Shown: positions 1 to 7,665 of the stretch, piece by piece
Numbering within the stretch: position 1 is the stretch's first letter
How the letters are laid out: the number at the start of each line of letters is the position of its first letter
NCBI GenBank assembly: GCA_019244185.1
Contig: JAFATB010000005.1
Location: 1-64,000 of the forward strand
Direction of reading: 5' to 3'
Origin: Acidobacteriota bacterium
Lineage (GTDB): Bacteria; Acidobacteriota; Thermoanaerobaculia; Gp7-AA8
Length of the DNA stretch: 64,000 nt
The notes under the pieces: model-generated
Database searches by the model: none
Told to the model about the DNA's origin: nothing
The model's input: the letters and a program-made list of their open reading frames with translations, nothing else
Translations under genes and position numbers: made by a program

Positions 1-522
1 CTCGCCGCAGATGTAGGCCCCCGCCCCGCCGTGCACCACGATGTCGCAGTCGAAGCCGGAGCCGAGGATGTCGGCGCCGAGGTAACCGGCGGCCCGCGCC
101 TCCTGCACGGCCGCGGTCACCCGGCGGATGGCGTGCACGGCCTCGCCGCGCACGTAGATGACCGCGAAGTGGCAGCGGACCGCGTACGCCGTGATGATCA
201 CGCCCTCCACCAGGGAGTGCGGGTCGGCCATCATCAGCGGGAGGTCCTTGCAGGTGCCCGGCTCCGACTCGTCGGCGTTGACCACGAGGTAGTGCGGCTT
301 GCCGTCGCCCTGCGGGATGAAGCCCCACTTGTTGCCGGTCGGGAAGCCGGCGCCGCCGCGGCCGCGGAGCTCGGAGTCTTTGACGACCTGGATGACTTCG
401 TCGGGCGTCATCGACGTCACGGCGCGGCGTGCGGCCTCGTAGCCGCCGGCGTCGAGATACGTCGCGATAGCGGTGGAGTCGGGCTTGTCGATGTTCGCGG
501 TCAGTACTTTGATCGGATCCAT
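1..522 (-). CDS. nuoF: NADH-quinone oxidoreductase subunit F (partial, 3' end outside window)
   Basis: This is the NADH/FMN-binding subunit of the peripheral arm of complex I, which takes electrons from NADH. Only the first 174 residues are present because the gene runs off the left edge. [13 protein letters not shown] (residues 54-66) and NADESEPGT (82-90) are the conserved flavin/nucleotide loop and are diagnostic of NuoF. The ATG at 522 lies 15 bases after the nuoE stop, so it is the distal gene of a nuoA-E-F operon. The C-terminal Fe-S ligands (cluster N3) are outside the window and cannot be checked. Confidence 0.95.
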   Translation of the reverse strand, partial: MDPIKVLTANIDKPDSTAIATYLDAGGYEAARRAVTSMTPDEVIQVVKDSELRGRGGAGFPTGNKWGFIPQGDGKPHYLVVNADESEPGTCKDLPLMMADPHSLVEGVIITAYAVRCHFAVIYVRGEAVHAIRRVTAAVQEARAAGYLGADILGSGFDCDIVVHGGAGAYICGE

Positions 523-537
523 ATCAGTCGAGCCGCG

Positions 538-1068
538 TCACTTGAGCCGCGTGAGCAGCGCATCCATCTTCGCGACGTCCATGTTCTCGTGGTAGTCGTT
601 GTTGATCTGCACGACCGGCGCGGTGCCGCACGACCCGAGGCATTCGACCTCGGTCACGGTATAGAGGCCGTCGCGCGTCGTCTGGCCCGGCTGCACGTCG
701 AGCTTCTCGCAGAGGTGCTCGTAGATGTCGTACGCGCGCGTGACCATACAGCTGAGGTTCGTGCAGACCTGCAGGTGGTACTTCCCCACCGGCCGCTGGT
801 TGTACATGTTGTAGAACGACACGACGCCGAAGACGGTCGCCGGCGCGAGGTCGAGCAGCTCGCCAACGTAGACGACGACTTCCGGCGAGATCCACCCCCA
901 CACTTCCTGCGCGAGGTGAAGCACCGGCAGGAGCGCGGCTTCCTTGTTCGGGTAGCGCGTGAGGATGTAGTCGAAGCGCTGCTTCGCCTCGTCGGAGAAC
1001 TCGACCCGCTTGTTCGGATCGGGAAAGCGTTCTTTCGCGTAGGGATTTTCGGGATGCAGATCGGCCAT
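538..1068 (-). CDS. nuoE: NADH-quinone oxidoreductase subunit E
   Basis: This is the 24-kDa-type thioredoxin-fold subunit of complex I, holding the off-pathway [2Fe-2S] cluster N1a beside the flavin subunit NuoF. The protein has 176 residues, the usual length. The four ligands are visible as C102-x4-C107 and C143-x3-C147 (in CLGSCG), after a helical N-terminal region with the family motif VVSFYNMY. The start is 9 bases after the nuoA stop and the gene is followed by nuoF, the standard E-F order. Function is secure from motif, length and neighbours. Confidence 0.96.
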   Translation of the reverse strand: MADLHPENPYAKERFPDPNKRVEFSDEAKQRFDYILTRYPNKEAALLPVLHLAQEVWGWISPEVVVYVGELLDLAPATVFGVVSFYNMYNQRPVGKYHLQVCTNLSCMVTRAYDIYEHLCEKLDVQPGQTTRDGLYTVTEVECLGSCGTAPVVQINNDYHENMDVAKMDALLTRLK

Positions 1069-1077
1069 GTGCGGTGA

Positions 1078-1455
1078 CTACTTCCAATCGAAAGCGTTCT
1101 TCTTCCAGACGTAGACGTAGCCGACGCCGAGGAGAAGGATGAAGACGAGCATCTCGCCGAAGACGAACCAGTTGAGGCCATTCGGCGTGCGGGTGGCGTC
1201 GCGGTAGATGACGGCCCACGGGTAGAGAAACGCCGCCTCGATGTCGAAGAGGATGAACAGCATCGCGATCTGATAGAAGCGGACGTTGACGCGCTTGCGG
1301 TTCTGATCGAGGAGCGGGACACCGCTCTCGTACGGCGCGAGCTTGGCGGGATTGCGCTGGTGCCGGCCGAGGATCCAGTTCAGGCCGAGAAAGAACGCGG
1401 CCAGCGCGCCGGCGAGGAACAGCATGATCAGGATCGGCAGGTAACTGTTGGTCAT
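1078..1455 (-). CDS. nuoA: NADH-quinone oxidoreductase subunit A
   Basis: This is a small membrane subunit of complex I, next to NuoH and NuoJ at the quinone end of the proton channel. It has 125 residues and three hydrophobic helices (about 7-29, 62-82 and 97-117). The conserved loop after helix 1 carries YESGVP and is followed by FDIEAAFLYPWA, both hallmarks of NuoA. It is the first gene of the minus-strand nuoA-E-F operon. The usual partners nuoB, C and D are not here but about 43 kb away. Confidence 0.96.
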   Translation of the reverse strand: MTNSYLPILIMLFLAGALAAFFLGLNWILGRHQRNPAKLAPYESGVPLLDQNRKRVNVRFYQIAMLFILFDIEAAFLYPWAVIYRDATRTPNGLNWFVFGEMLVFILLLGVGYVYVWKKNAFDWK

Positions 1456-1468
1456 AAAAACGGGCGCA

Positions 1469-1498
1469 ATCCTAGTGCGTGCGCACTGGCATAAGCAA
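1469..1498 (-). promoter_or_regulatory. Putative nuoA promoter with palindrome in the spacer
   Basis: On the minus strand TTGCTT (1498-1493) and TAGGAT (1474-1469) are separated by 18 bases and sit 13 bases before the nuoA ATG. The spacer holds the palindrome AGTGCG-TG-CGCACT (1474-1487), a possible operator. There is no Rex-type site here. This is inferred from sequence only. Confidence 0.4.
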
Positions 1499-1515
1499 CT
1501 CGGAGGCCGTGCGCG

Positions 1516-1866
1516 CTAAGCGACGGATTCGGTGAGGTACTGCATCGCCGTCTCGCGCGAGTCGAAGATCTTGAAGACGGTGTCGAGCTTCGTGATCTTG
1601 AGCAGGGCGAGGATGCGGTGCGAGGGCTTGACGAGCGCCATCTTGCGCTGCCGGTCTTCGAATTTCTGCAGATAACCGATCAACTCGCCGAGGCCGGTCG
1701 AGTCCATGTAGTTGATCGCTTCGAAATTGATCATCACCGGGCCGGTCTCGTCGTTGAGCACTTTCTCGAGATAGCTGGAGAACTCGCGGGCGCTCTCGCC
1801 GAGCTTGATGACGCCCTGGATGTCGAGCACGGTGACGTCCTGAACCCGATTCTTGATGATGTTCAT
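1516..1866 (-). CDS. STAS-domain anti-sigma factor antagonist
   Basis: This 116-residue single STAS domain protein resembles SpoIIAA/RsbV and anti-anti-sigma factors generally. These bind a serine kinase/anti-sigma factor and are switched by phosphorylation of a conserved serine. The motif MDSTGLGELIGYL contains the expected phosphorylatable serine (DSTGL). A longer reading frame extends to 1980 but runs into the next gene and has low-complexity Ser/Arg sequence, so I start at the ATG at 1866. A TACACT box lies 14 bases upstream. No cognate kinase, phosphatase or sigma factor is nearby, so the partner is unknown. Confidence 0.85.
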   Translation of the reverse strand: MNIIKNRVQDVTVLDIQGVIKLGESAREFSSYLEKVLNDETGPVMINFEAINYMDSTGLGELIGYLQKFEDRQRKMALVKPSHRILALLKITKLDTVFKIFDSRETAMQYLTESVA

Positions 1867-1891
1867 ACTGGACGCCGCGAAGTGTACCAGA

Positions 1892-2245
1892 TCATCGCGC
1901 ACGTTCTGACGCTCCTCCGATGCGGTTGGTGACGAGAGTGACGAGCGACAACACGAGCGCGCCGACGAACGCCCAGACAAAGCCGTGGATGTCGAATCCG
2001 GGGACGAGCGCGGCGGTCAGCTCGAGCATGATCGCGTTGAGCACGAGCAGGAAAAGTCCGAGCGTGAGCACGGTCAGCGGCAGCGTCAGCACGAAGAGGA
2101 TCGGCTTGATGATGGCGTTGAGCAGACCGAGCACCGCGGCGGCGATGGCGAGCGTGATCCAGTTCGGATGGCTGAAGCCGGGCACGAACGTGACCACCAC
2201 GAACAGCGCGAGCGTGTTGAGGATCCAGCGGACGAGGAGACCCAT
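1892..2245 (-). CDS. Four-helix membrane protein of the phage-holin-4-like (YvlD) family
   Basis: The protein has 117 residues, almost all hydrophobic, with four predicted transmembrane helices (about 4-22, 30-50, 55-78 and 88-108). The N-terminal RWILNTLALFVV and the NAIIKPILFVLTLP segment are typical of the holin superfamily IV/YvlD group, usually chromosomal proteins of unknown role rather than lysis proteins. The start has a good GGAGGG ribosome site and lies 2 bases after the preceding enzyme gene, so it is translated from that transcript. Nothing here suggests a prophage. Confidence 0.8.
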   Translation of the reverse strand: MGLLVRWILNTLALFVVVTFVPGFSHPNWITLAIAAAVLGLLNAIIKPILFVLTLPLTVLTLGLFLLVLNAIMLELTAALVPGFDIHGFVWAFVGALVLSLVTLVTNRIGGASERAR

Positions 2246-2247
2246 CG

Positions 2248-3378
2248 CTATCCCTCCGAAATGTGCACGTCGATCTTACGCTGCGCGAGCTCCTGCATGA
2301 AGGCGTCGGGCGGAATGCAGCGCTCCTGCGGCAGCGCGCCGCGCGAGGTCGTCTGTCCCCGCGCCATCATCAGCGCGACGATTGAGGCCGGGAACGCGGT
2401 GGTGCGCATCATCGCCGAGAGGCCGGTCTCCGGATCCTGGCGATCGATGATGTCGTAGCGCAGCCGGCGGCCGTCGCCCGCGAATTTCACGCGCACGAGG
2501 ACGACGTCGGGCTCGTCGTGCGGCAGGTTCTGCACGAGCAGGTCGCCGAGCACGCGGCGCGGCTTGACGGTCACGCCGTCGACCGTCATCGGCTCGCTGC
2601 TGCAGAGACCGAGGTCGATCATCGTCTTGAACTTCGCGCAGTGTCCCGGGAAGCGGATCGTCTTGTAGTCGAGCTCTTTCACGTTGCCGAGGAACGTCTC
2701 CACGAGCGTCGACGTGCCGCCGGAAGTCTGGAACGCTTCCATCTGTCCAAACGGCGGCGGGAACTCGAGCGACTCGACCTCCGTCATCGACTCGACGATC
2801 GTGACTTTGCCATTGCGAATGACGCGCGCCGGCTCGATGTACTCGTTGATGAGCCCTTCGACGGAGAACACCAGCTGGTAGTCGAGCGGCGGACGCGGGT
2901 CCTGCGGCAGGCCGCCCACGCGGATGTGCACTTCGTCGAGCTGTTGGAACTGCTGCGCGCCGTGCGCGACGAGCACGGCCACCATGCCGGGCGCGAGGCC
3001 GCAGTCGGGGACGATGTTGACGCCGGCGGCGCGCGCTTCGGCGTCGAGCGCGAGCTCGGCGTCGACGACGTCGTTGTTGCCGCCGAGGTCACAGAAGTGC
3101 GTGCCCGCTTCGATGGCCGCTCGCGCGAGGCGCTCGTTGAGCCAGTAATTGACGCAGCTGATCGCGGAGTCGTGGCCGCGCATGAGCGCGACGACCGCCG
3201 CGTGATCGTTGCAGTCGATCTGCGCCGCGGTGACTTTCGACGGGTAACGCCGCGCGATGTCGTGCGCTTTTGCCGCGTCGAAGTCGGCGACGGTGACGCC
3301 GGTAACGTCGGGTTGGGAGACGAGATCGTGAACCGCGCCGAGGCCCATGCGGCCGGCGCCGAGAACAAGCATTCGCAT
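2248..3378 (-). CDS. Saccharopine dehydrogenase family oxidoreductase (lysine 6-dehydrogenase-like)
   Basis: This is a 376-residue NAD(P)-dependent enzyme. The N-terminal Rossmann fold begins MLVLGAGRMG (residues 3-12) and the central domain contains CDLGGNNDVV and DCGLAPGMV, motifs shared by saccharopine dehydrogenase, lysine 6-dehydrogenase and carboxynorspermidine synthase relatives. Its length matches single-chain bacterial lysine 6-dehydrogenases better than full saccharopine dehydrogenases, but the substrate cannot be decided from sequence alone. No lysine-pathway gene is adjacent. A TAGAAT box is 11 bases before the start; an alternative start is the ATG two codons in. Confidence 0.82.
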   Translation of the reverse strand: MRMLVLGAGRMGLGAVHDLVSQPDVTGVTVADFDAAKAHDIARRYPSKVTAAQIDCNDHAAVVALMRGHDSAISCVNYWLNERLARAAIEAGTHFCDLGGNNDVVDAELALDAEARAAGVNIVPDCGLAPGMVAVLVAHGAQQFQQLDEVHIRVGGLPQDPRPPLDYQLVFSVEGLINEYIEPARVIRNGKVTIVESMTEVESLEFPPPFGQMEAFQTSGGTSTLVETFLGNVKELDYKTIRFPGHCAKFKTMIDLGLCSSEPMTVDGVTVKPRRVLGDLLVQNLPHDEPDVVLVRVKFAGDGRRLRYDIIDRQDPETGLSAMMRTTAFPASIVALMMARGQTTSRGALPQERCIPPDAFMQELAQRKIDVHISEG

Positions 3379-3392
3379 GACGGCGGCGGATT

Positions 3393-3770
3393 CTATGCGA
3401 GGTACTGCTGAATCGACGACATGAACGTCTTCACGTCGATCGGCTTGGAGATGTAGCCGTCGCAGCCCGCCTCGAGGAAGCGGTCTTTATCGCCGCGCAT
3501 GGCGTGGGCCGTCAGCGCGAGGATGGGGATGCGCTTCGTGCGCGCGTCTTCCTTCATCGCGCGCACGACCGAGAGGCCGTCCATGCCCGGTAGATGGATA
3601 TCCATGAGAATGAGGTCGGGGGCGTCACCGTCGGCGTCCTGGGTGATGGCCAGCGCTTCCTCCCCGCTCGTCGCCTTCACGATCGTGTAGCCGCCTTCCT
3701 CGAGGAGGAACTCGACGAGCTGCATGTTCATGTCGTTGTCTTCGACGACGAGGATCTTCCGCGAGCTCAT
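3393..3770 (-). CDS. Single-domain response regulator (CheY/DivK-like)
   Basis: The protein is a 125-residue receiver domain without an output domain. All catalytic positions are present: acidic pocket E10/D11, phosphoacceptor D57 in LMDIHLPGMDG, T87 in LALTAHA and K109 in SKP. The DivK/hybrid-kinase type signature (ILALTAHAM, GCDGYISKPID) suggests it takes phosphate from a hybrid kinase or relays it by protein interaction. No kinase is adjacent; candidates in the window are the kinases at 25-29 kb. A TACACT box lies 12 bases before the start codon. Confidence 0.93.
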   Translation of the reverse strand: MSSRKILVVEDNDMNMQLVEFLLEEGGYTIVKATSGEEALAITQDADGDAPDLILMDIHLPGMDGLSVVRAMKEDARTKRIPILALTAHAMRGDKDRFLEAGCDGYISKPIDVKTFMSSIQQYLA

Positions 3771-3791
3771 GTGGGATGCGTCAGTGTAACG

Positions 3792-4787
3792 CTATCCATT
3801 CGGATTGCGGCCGTTCGGCGACGACATGCCCGGCGTCGCCATCGGCATCGTCCGCAGCTGCGGTCCGGCCGGGAAGAACGACGGATCGAGATCGACCTTC
3901 GCGCTGCGCTGGAGCTGCGACACCGCTTCTTCCGCGGCCTCGCGCTGGATGGCCTGCGTCAGCATCGGGCGGAGGTCTTCCATCGTCGGCTGCGCGACGC
4001 TGAAGATGTGCACGCCGAACTGCGTGCGCACGGGATCGCTGATCTCGCCCGGCTTGAGCTTCGAGACGACGGACGCGATCTCCGGCGGCAGCCCTTCGAG
4101 CGGCGTCGCGCCGATGGAGCCACCGCGCGCGGCCGACTGCACGTCGTCCGATTCCGCGCGCGCGACGTCTTCGAATTTCGCGCCGGCGCGGATGCGCTGC
4201 GCGAGCGCACGCGCCTTCGCGATGGCCGCGTCGGGCGCGAGCGGGTTTCCGTTGCGCGCCGGCACCTGTCCGCCCTGCGCGGCGATGAGGATGTGCCGCA
4301 GCACCACCGCGCTCGTCTTCTGCTTCTCGTACTCGCTCTGCAGCCGCGCGTCGATGCGCGCCTTGACGAGCTTCTCCAGCGCGCGGCTGGCCGTGATCTG
4401 CGCGGTGACCATGTCGATCTGCGTGCGCACCTCGGGATCGTTCTCGATCCCCTGCCGCCGCGCTTCCTGTTCGAGCGCTTTCAGTTTCACGAGCTCGTCC
4501 GCCATCGCGCGGCGGCCTTGCGGCGACGCATAGAACGCCTGCGCCTGTTGCGGCGCCGCGCGCAGGAACGAGTTGAACTGTTCTTCCGTGATCGGCTCGC
4601 CGTTGACGCGCATGACCACTTTGCCGTTCACCGCTTTCTTCTGCGGCGACGGCGCGGACGTTTTCGCCTCGGCGACGAACGGATGCGAATCGATGGGCGG
4701 GAGATCGCGCTTCACCATCGCCACGCCGAAGCAGAGCGCGAGGACGACGAGGACGGCGGTGAGAGTGATCGAGAGGTCTTTTTTCAA
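3792..4787 (-). CDS. Parvulin-type peptidyl-prolyl isomerase, membrane-anchored (PrsA/SurA-like)
   Basis: This is a 331-residue periplasmic folding factor. One N-terminal transmembrane helix (about 7-25) acts as anchor or uncleaved signal. A SurA-N-like helical chaperone region follows (about 58-155, VNGEPITEEQFNSFL), then a PpiC rotamase domain (about 165-270, with LRHILIAAQ and GGSIGATPLEGLPPEI). The tail is rich in Pro, Met and Asn. The start appears to be TTG at 4787, preceded at good distance by AAGGA. It is divergent from nuoG and shares that intergenic region, including the long inverted repeat. Confidence 0.9.
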   Translation of the reverse strand: MKKDLSITLTAVLVVLALCFGVAMVKRDLPPIDSHPFVAEAKTSAPSPQKKAVNGKVVMRVNGEPITEEQFNSFLRAAPQQAQAFYASPQGRRAMADELVKLKALEQEARRQGIENDPEVRTQIDMVTAQITASRALEKLVKARIDARLQSEYEKQKTSAVVLRHILIAAQGGQVPARNGNPLAPDAAIAKARALAQRIRAGAKFEDVARAESDDVQSAARGGSIGATPLEGLPPEIASVVSKLKPGEISDPVRTQFGVHIFSVAQPTMEDLRPMLTQAIQREAAEEAVSQLQRSAKVDLDPSFFPAGPQLRTMPMATPGMSSPNGRNPNG

Positions 4788-4804
4788 CGGGTACGTCCTT
4801 TCAG

Positions 4805-4879
4805 GAACGATGAACGATCAACGATGAACGATGACTCGCGGCGTGGCAGTCATCGTTCATCGTTCATCTCTCATCGTTC
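4805..4879. repeat. Long imperfect inverted repeat of GAACGAT/ATCGTTC units
   Basis: Two arms of about 32 bases (4805-4836 and 4848-4879) are reverse complements apart from about three mismatches, with an 11-base loop. Each arm is itself built from short direct repeats of ATGAACG. It lies between the divergent isomerase gene and nuoG, upstream of the nuoG promoter. It could be a transcript-end hairpin, a dispersed palindromic repeat or an operator array. Confidence 0.75.
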
Positions 4880-4883
4880 GTCG

Positions 4884-4912
4884 TTGACGCTCCTCTCCTC
4901 TATCAGTATCCT
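4884..4912 (+). promoter_or_regulatory. Sigma-70-type promoter of the nuoG operon
   Basis: TTGACG (4884-4889) and TATCCT (4907-4912) are 17 bases apart, the best conventional promoter in the window. Transcription would begin near 4919-4920, exactly at the Rex-type operator. The resulting leader to nuoG is about 98 bases. Confidence 0.7.
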
Positions 4913-4918
4913 GCGCCC

Positions 4919-4936
4919 TTGTGAAACTTTTCACGG
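4919..4936. promoter_or_regulatory. Rex operator at the nuoG promoter
   Basis: TTGTGAA-ACTT-TTCACGG matches the published Rex consensus TTGTGAA-N4-TTCACAA at 16 of 18 positions (spacer free). It overlaps the predicted transcription start, so bound Rex would block initiation. The rex gene is the last gene of this same operon. Confidence 0.78.
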
Positions 4937-4960
4937 ACTCGTCCGTGAACGTCGCTTCAC
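4930..4960. promoter_or_regulatory. Additional GTGAA/TTCAC half-sites downstream of the Rex operator
   Basis: TTCACGGAC (4930-4938) and GTCCGTGAA (4941-4949) form a 9-bp dyad, and GTGAA (4945-4949) faces TTCAC (4956-4960) across 6 bases. The half-sites repeat those of the Rex operator. They may be extra Rex contacts or a hairpin in the leader. Confidence 0.45.
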
Positions 4961-5017
4961 CGCCCCGCATCCCGGCGCCGGACAGCAGGCGCTCAATCTG
5001 CATCGATCAAACAACTT

Positions 5018-6559
5018 ATGGCTAAAGTTACCATCGACGGAATCGAAGTCGAAGTCCAGGATGGAATGAACGTCATCGAAGCCGCGAAAGCGGCCGACGT
5101 GCACGTTCCGCACTTCTGCTATCACCCCTCCCTCAGCATCGTCGGCCAGTGCCGCATGTGCCTCGTCGAAGTCGAAGGCATGCCGAAGCTGCAGGCGGGT
5201 TGCGCGACCCCGATCCGCGACGGAATGAAGATTCACGTCTGGAACGAGAAGGTCGACAAGGCGCGCAAGGGGCAGATGGAGTTCCTCCTCATCAACCATC
5301 CGCTCGACTGCCCGATCTGCGACAAGGCCGGCGAGTGCCCGCTGCAGGACTACTCCTTCAACTACGGCTCCGTGACCTCGCGCTACGGTGAGTTCAAGCG
5401 CACGTATCCGGGCATGGACCGCACCGCCATCGGCCCGCACGTCATTCAGAACATGAACCGCTGCATCCACTGCACGCGGTGCATCCGCTTCACCGCCGAG
5501 ATCACCGGCACGAGCGAGCTGGCGTTCTTCAAGCGCGGCGCGGCGACGGAAGTCGGCGTCTTCCCCGGCACGCCTCTCGACAACTGGATGAGCGCGTGCG
5601 TCACCGACATCTGCCCGACCGGCGCGCTGACGCCGCGCGAGTTCCGCTTCGAGTCGCGCGTCTGGAACCTCGACTCCACCGAGTCAATCTGCAACGGCTG
5701 CGACGTCGGCTGCAATCTCTTCATCGGACATCGCACCGGCCAGATCTTCCGCTACCGCCCGCGCGTCAATCCCGAGGTCAACGATCACTGGCTGTGCGAC
5801 TACGGCCGCTTCTCGTACGAACGCTACGAGACCGATCGCGTGGTCGTGCCGAAGGTCCGCAACGAAGACGACTACCTCGGCATCGCCACGTGGGAGGAAG
5901 CGCTCGACTCGATCGCGCAGCACGTCCGCGGCGCGGCGAACGTCGCCGTCATCGCCTCCGCGCAGATGACGAACGAGGAAGCGTGGCTGGCGAAGACGCT
6001 CTTCGCCGGCAAGCTGAACGCGAAGCTCGGTGTCATGGTCGATCCGATCGGCCCGATCAAGATGAAGTCGCGCACCGACTGGATCGTCGGCGATCAGGCC
6101 GGACCGAATTTCCGCGGCGTCAAAGCAGTCATCGGCGACGCGTCGATCGACGAGTTGCTCACGAACGGCGCGAACGGCGTCGACGTCCTCTACATCTGCG
6201 ACGCGCAGTTCAGCGATCGCGCGAGCGATCCGGCCGTCATCGCCAATCTGCGCCAAGCGAAGTTCCTCATCGTGCATTCATGGGACGCGAACCATCCGCT
6301 GACGGAAGTCGCGGACGTCGTCATCCCCGGCGCGATTCACGCGGAGAAAGACGGCACGTACACGAATCTTCAGGGACGCGTGCAGCGCATCCACCAGGCG
6401 TTCCCGCCGAAGGGACAGGCCGTCACCGATCTCGAGGCGTTCCGCCGTATCGGCGCGCGCCTCTTCCCGAACGACGAGGCGTTCCGCAGCGCGGACGCGT
6501 ACGACGTCTTCGCCGCGATTCGTGAGGAGATGCCGCAGCTCGCCGAGGTGAGCGCGTAA
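5018..6559 (+). CDS. nuoG: NADH-quinone oxidoreductase subunit G
   Basis: This is the large Fe-S subunit of the complex I peripheral arm. Ligand sets can be read directly: C34/C45/C48/C62 for [2Fe-2S] N1b; H94/C98/C101/C107 for N5; C149/C152/C155/C199 for N4; and C225-x2-C228-x3-C232-x27-C260, the spacing of the extra cluster N7 of the E. coli and Thermus enzymes. The C-terminal molybdopterin-oxidoreductase-like domain is short (513 residues in all, against about 900 in E. coli). No clear ribosome site precedes the ATG. The stop overlaps the nuoH start by one base. Confidence 0.97.
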   Translation: MAKVTIDGIEVEVQDGMNVIEAAKAADVHVPHFCYHPSLSIVGQCRMCLVEVEGMPKLQAGCATPIRDGMKIHVWNEKVDKARKGQMEFLLINHPLDCPICDKAGECPLQDYSFNYGSVTSRYGEFKRTYPGMDRTAIGPHVIQNMNRCIHCTRCIRFTAEITGTSELAFFKRGAATEVGVFPGTPLDNWMSACVTDICPTGALTPREFRFESRVWNLDSTESICNGCDVGCNLFIGHRTGQIFRYRPRVNPEVNDHWLCDYGRFSYERYETDRVVVPKVRNEDDYLGIATWEEALDSIAQHVRGAANVAVIASAQMTNEEAWLAKTLFAGKLNAKLGVMVDPIGPIKMKSRTDWIVGDQAGPNFRGVKAVIGDASIDELLTNGANGVDVLYICDAQFSDRASDPAVIANLRQAKFLIVHSWDANHPLTEVADVVIPGAIHAEKDGTYTNLQGRVQRIHQAFPPKGQAVTDLEAFRRIGARLFPNDEAFRSADAYDVFAAIREEMPQLAEVSA

Positions 6560-7665
6560 TGGGTCACGCTTTCGATGCGACCGACATCACGCTCTCGATC
6601 GTCAAGATCGCGATCGTGCTGATCATGATGCTGCAGATCACGCCCATCATGGTGTGGGTGGAGCGGCGCGGCAGCGCGCTGATTCAGGATCGGCCGGGAC
6701 CGAACCGCGTCGGCCCGCTCGGTTTGCTGCAGTCGTTCGCCGACGCGCTCAAGTTCATCCTCAAGGAAGACATCATTCCGAGCGGCGCGCACAAGTGGCT
6801 GTACACGCTCGCGCCGGCGCTCGGTCTCTTCCCCGCGCTCACGACGATCGCGGTCGTGCCGTGGGGACGCGGCTTCCTGCTGCACGAGCGGCTGTTCCTC
6901 GGGCGCAGGCTCTTCGCCGGCGGCCGCTGGTTCGAGCCGGTCGTCGCGGACGTCAGCGTCGGCCTGCTGGTCGTCTTCGCGCTTGCGTCGCTCAGCGTCT
7001 ACGGCATCACGACGGCCGGCTGGGCGTCGAACAACAAATACTCGCTCTTCGGCGGCATCCGCGCGTCCGCACAGATGATCTCGTACGAGCTCTCGCTGAC
7101 GCTCGCCGCGGTGAGCGCGCTGCTCGTCGCGGGCTCGCTGCGGCTCACGGATGTGGTGTGGCAGCAGACGGGATCGTTCGTCCTCTTCAACACGATCAAG
7201 CTCCCGGCGTGGAACGTCTTCTCGCCGGCGATGTGGCTGAGCTTCATCATCTTCACCGTCTCCGGATTCGCGGAGACGAACCGTCTGCCGTTCGACTTCG
7301 CGGAAGCGGAAGCGGAGCTCGTCGCCGGCTACCACACCGAATACTCGTCGATGAAGTTCGCGCTCTTCTTCATGTCCGAGTACATGGCCATGGGGACGAT
7401 GTCCGCGCTCATCACGACGCTCTACCTCGGCGGCTGGGACATCCCGTGGTATCACGAGCCGCCGACGTTCCTCGGCTTCATCCTTTCGGCACTCTGCTTC
7501 CTCGCGAAAGTGTCGTTCCTCATGTTCGTGTTCGTGTGGGTTCGCTGGACGATCCCGCGGCTCAAGTACGACATCCTCATGCGCATCGGCTGGAAGATCT
7601 TCCTGCCGCTGGCCTTCCTCAACATCGTGCTCGTGGCCGCATTCATCGCGGCGGGGTGGATCTGA
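6559..7665 (+). CDS. nuoH: NADH-quinone oxidoreductase subunit H
   Basis: This membrane subunit docks the hydrophilic arm and forms much of the quinone chamber (ND1 homologue). It has 368 residues and about eight transmembrane helices. Conserved segments include ERRGSALIQDRPGPNRVGP (residues 35-53), GGIRASAQMISYE and ETNRLPFDFAEAEAELVAGY, the acidic loop lining the quinone site. Its ATG overlaps the nuoG stop (TAATG), and its stop overlaps nuoJ (TGATG), so the three are translationally coupled. Confidence 0.97.
   Translation: MGHAFDATDITLSIVKIAIVLIMMLQITPIMVWVERRGSALIQDRPGPNRVGPLGLLQSFADALKFILKEDIIPSGAHKWLYTLAPALGLFPALTTIAVVPWGRGFLLHERLFLGRRLFAGGRWFEPVVADVSVGLLVVFALASLSVYGITTAGWASNNKYSLFGGIRASAQMISYELSLTLAAVSALLVAGSLRLTDVVWQQTGSFVLFNTIKLPAWNVFSPAMWLSFIIFTVSGFAETNRLPFDFAEAEAELVAGYHTEYSSMKFALFFMSEYMAMGTMSALITTLYLGGWDIPWYHEPPTFLGFILSALCFLAKVSFLMFVFVWVRWTIPRLKYDILMRIGWKIFLPLAFLNIVLVAAFIAAGWI

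Noticed and set aside
1867..1980. N-terminal extension of the STAS protein
   Set aside because: It overlaps the downstream end of the holin-like gene and is Ser/Arg-rich; the STAS fold begins at the ATG at 1866.
1892..2245. Holin-like protein as a sign of prophage
   Set aside because: No phage structural, lysis or integrase gene is nearby; this family is common on chromosomes.
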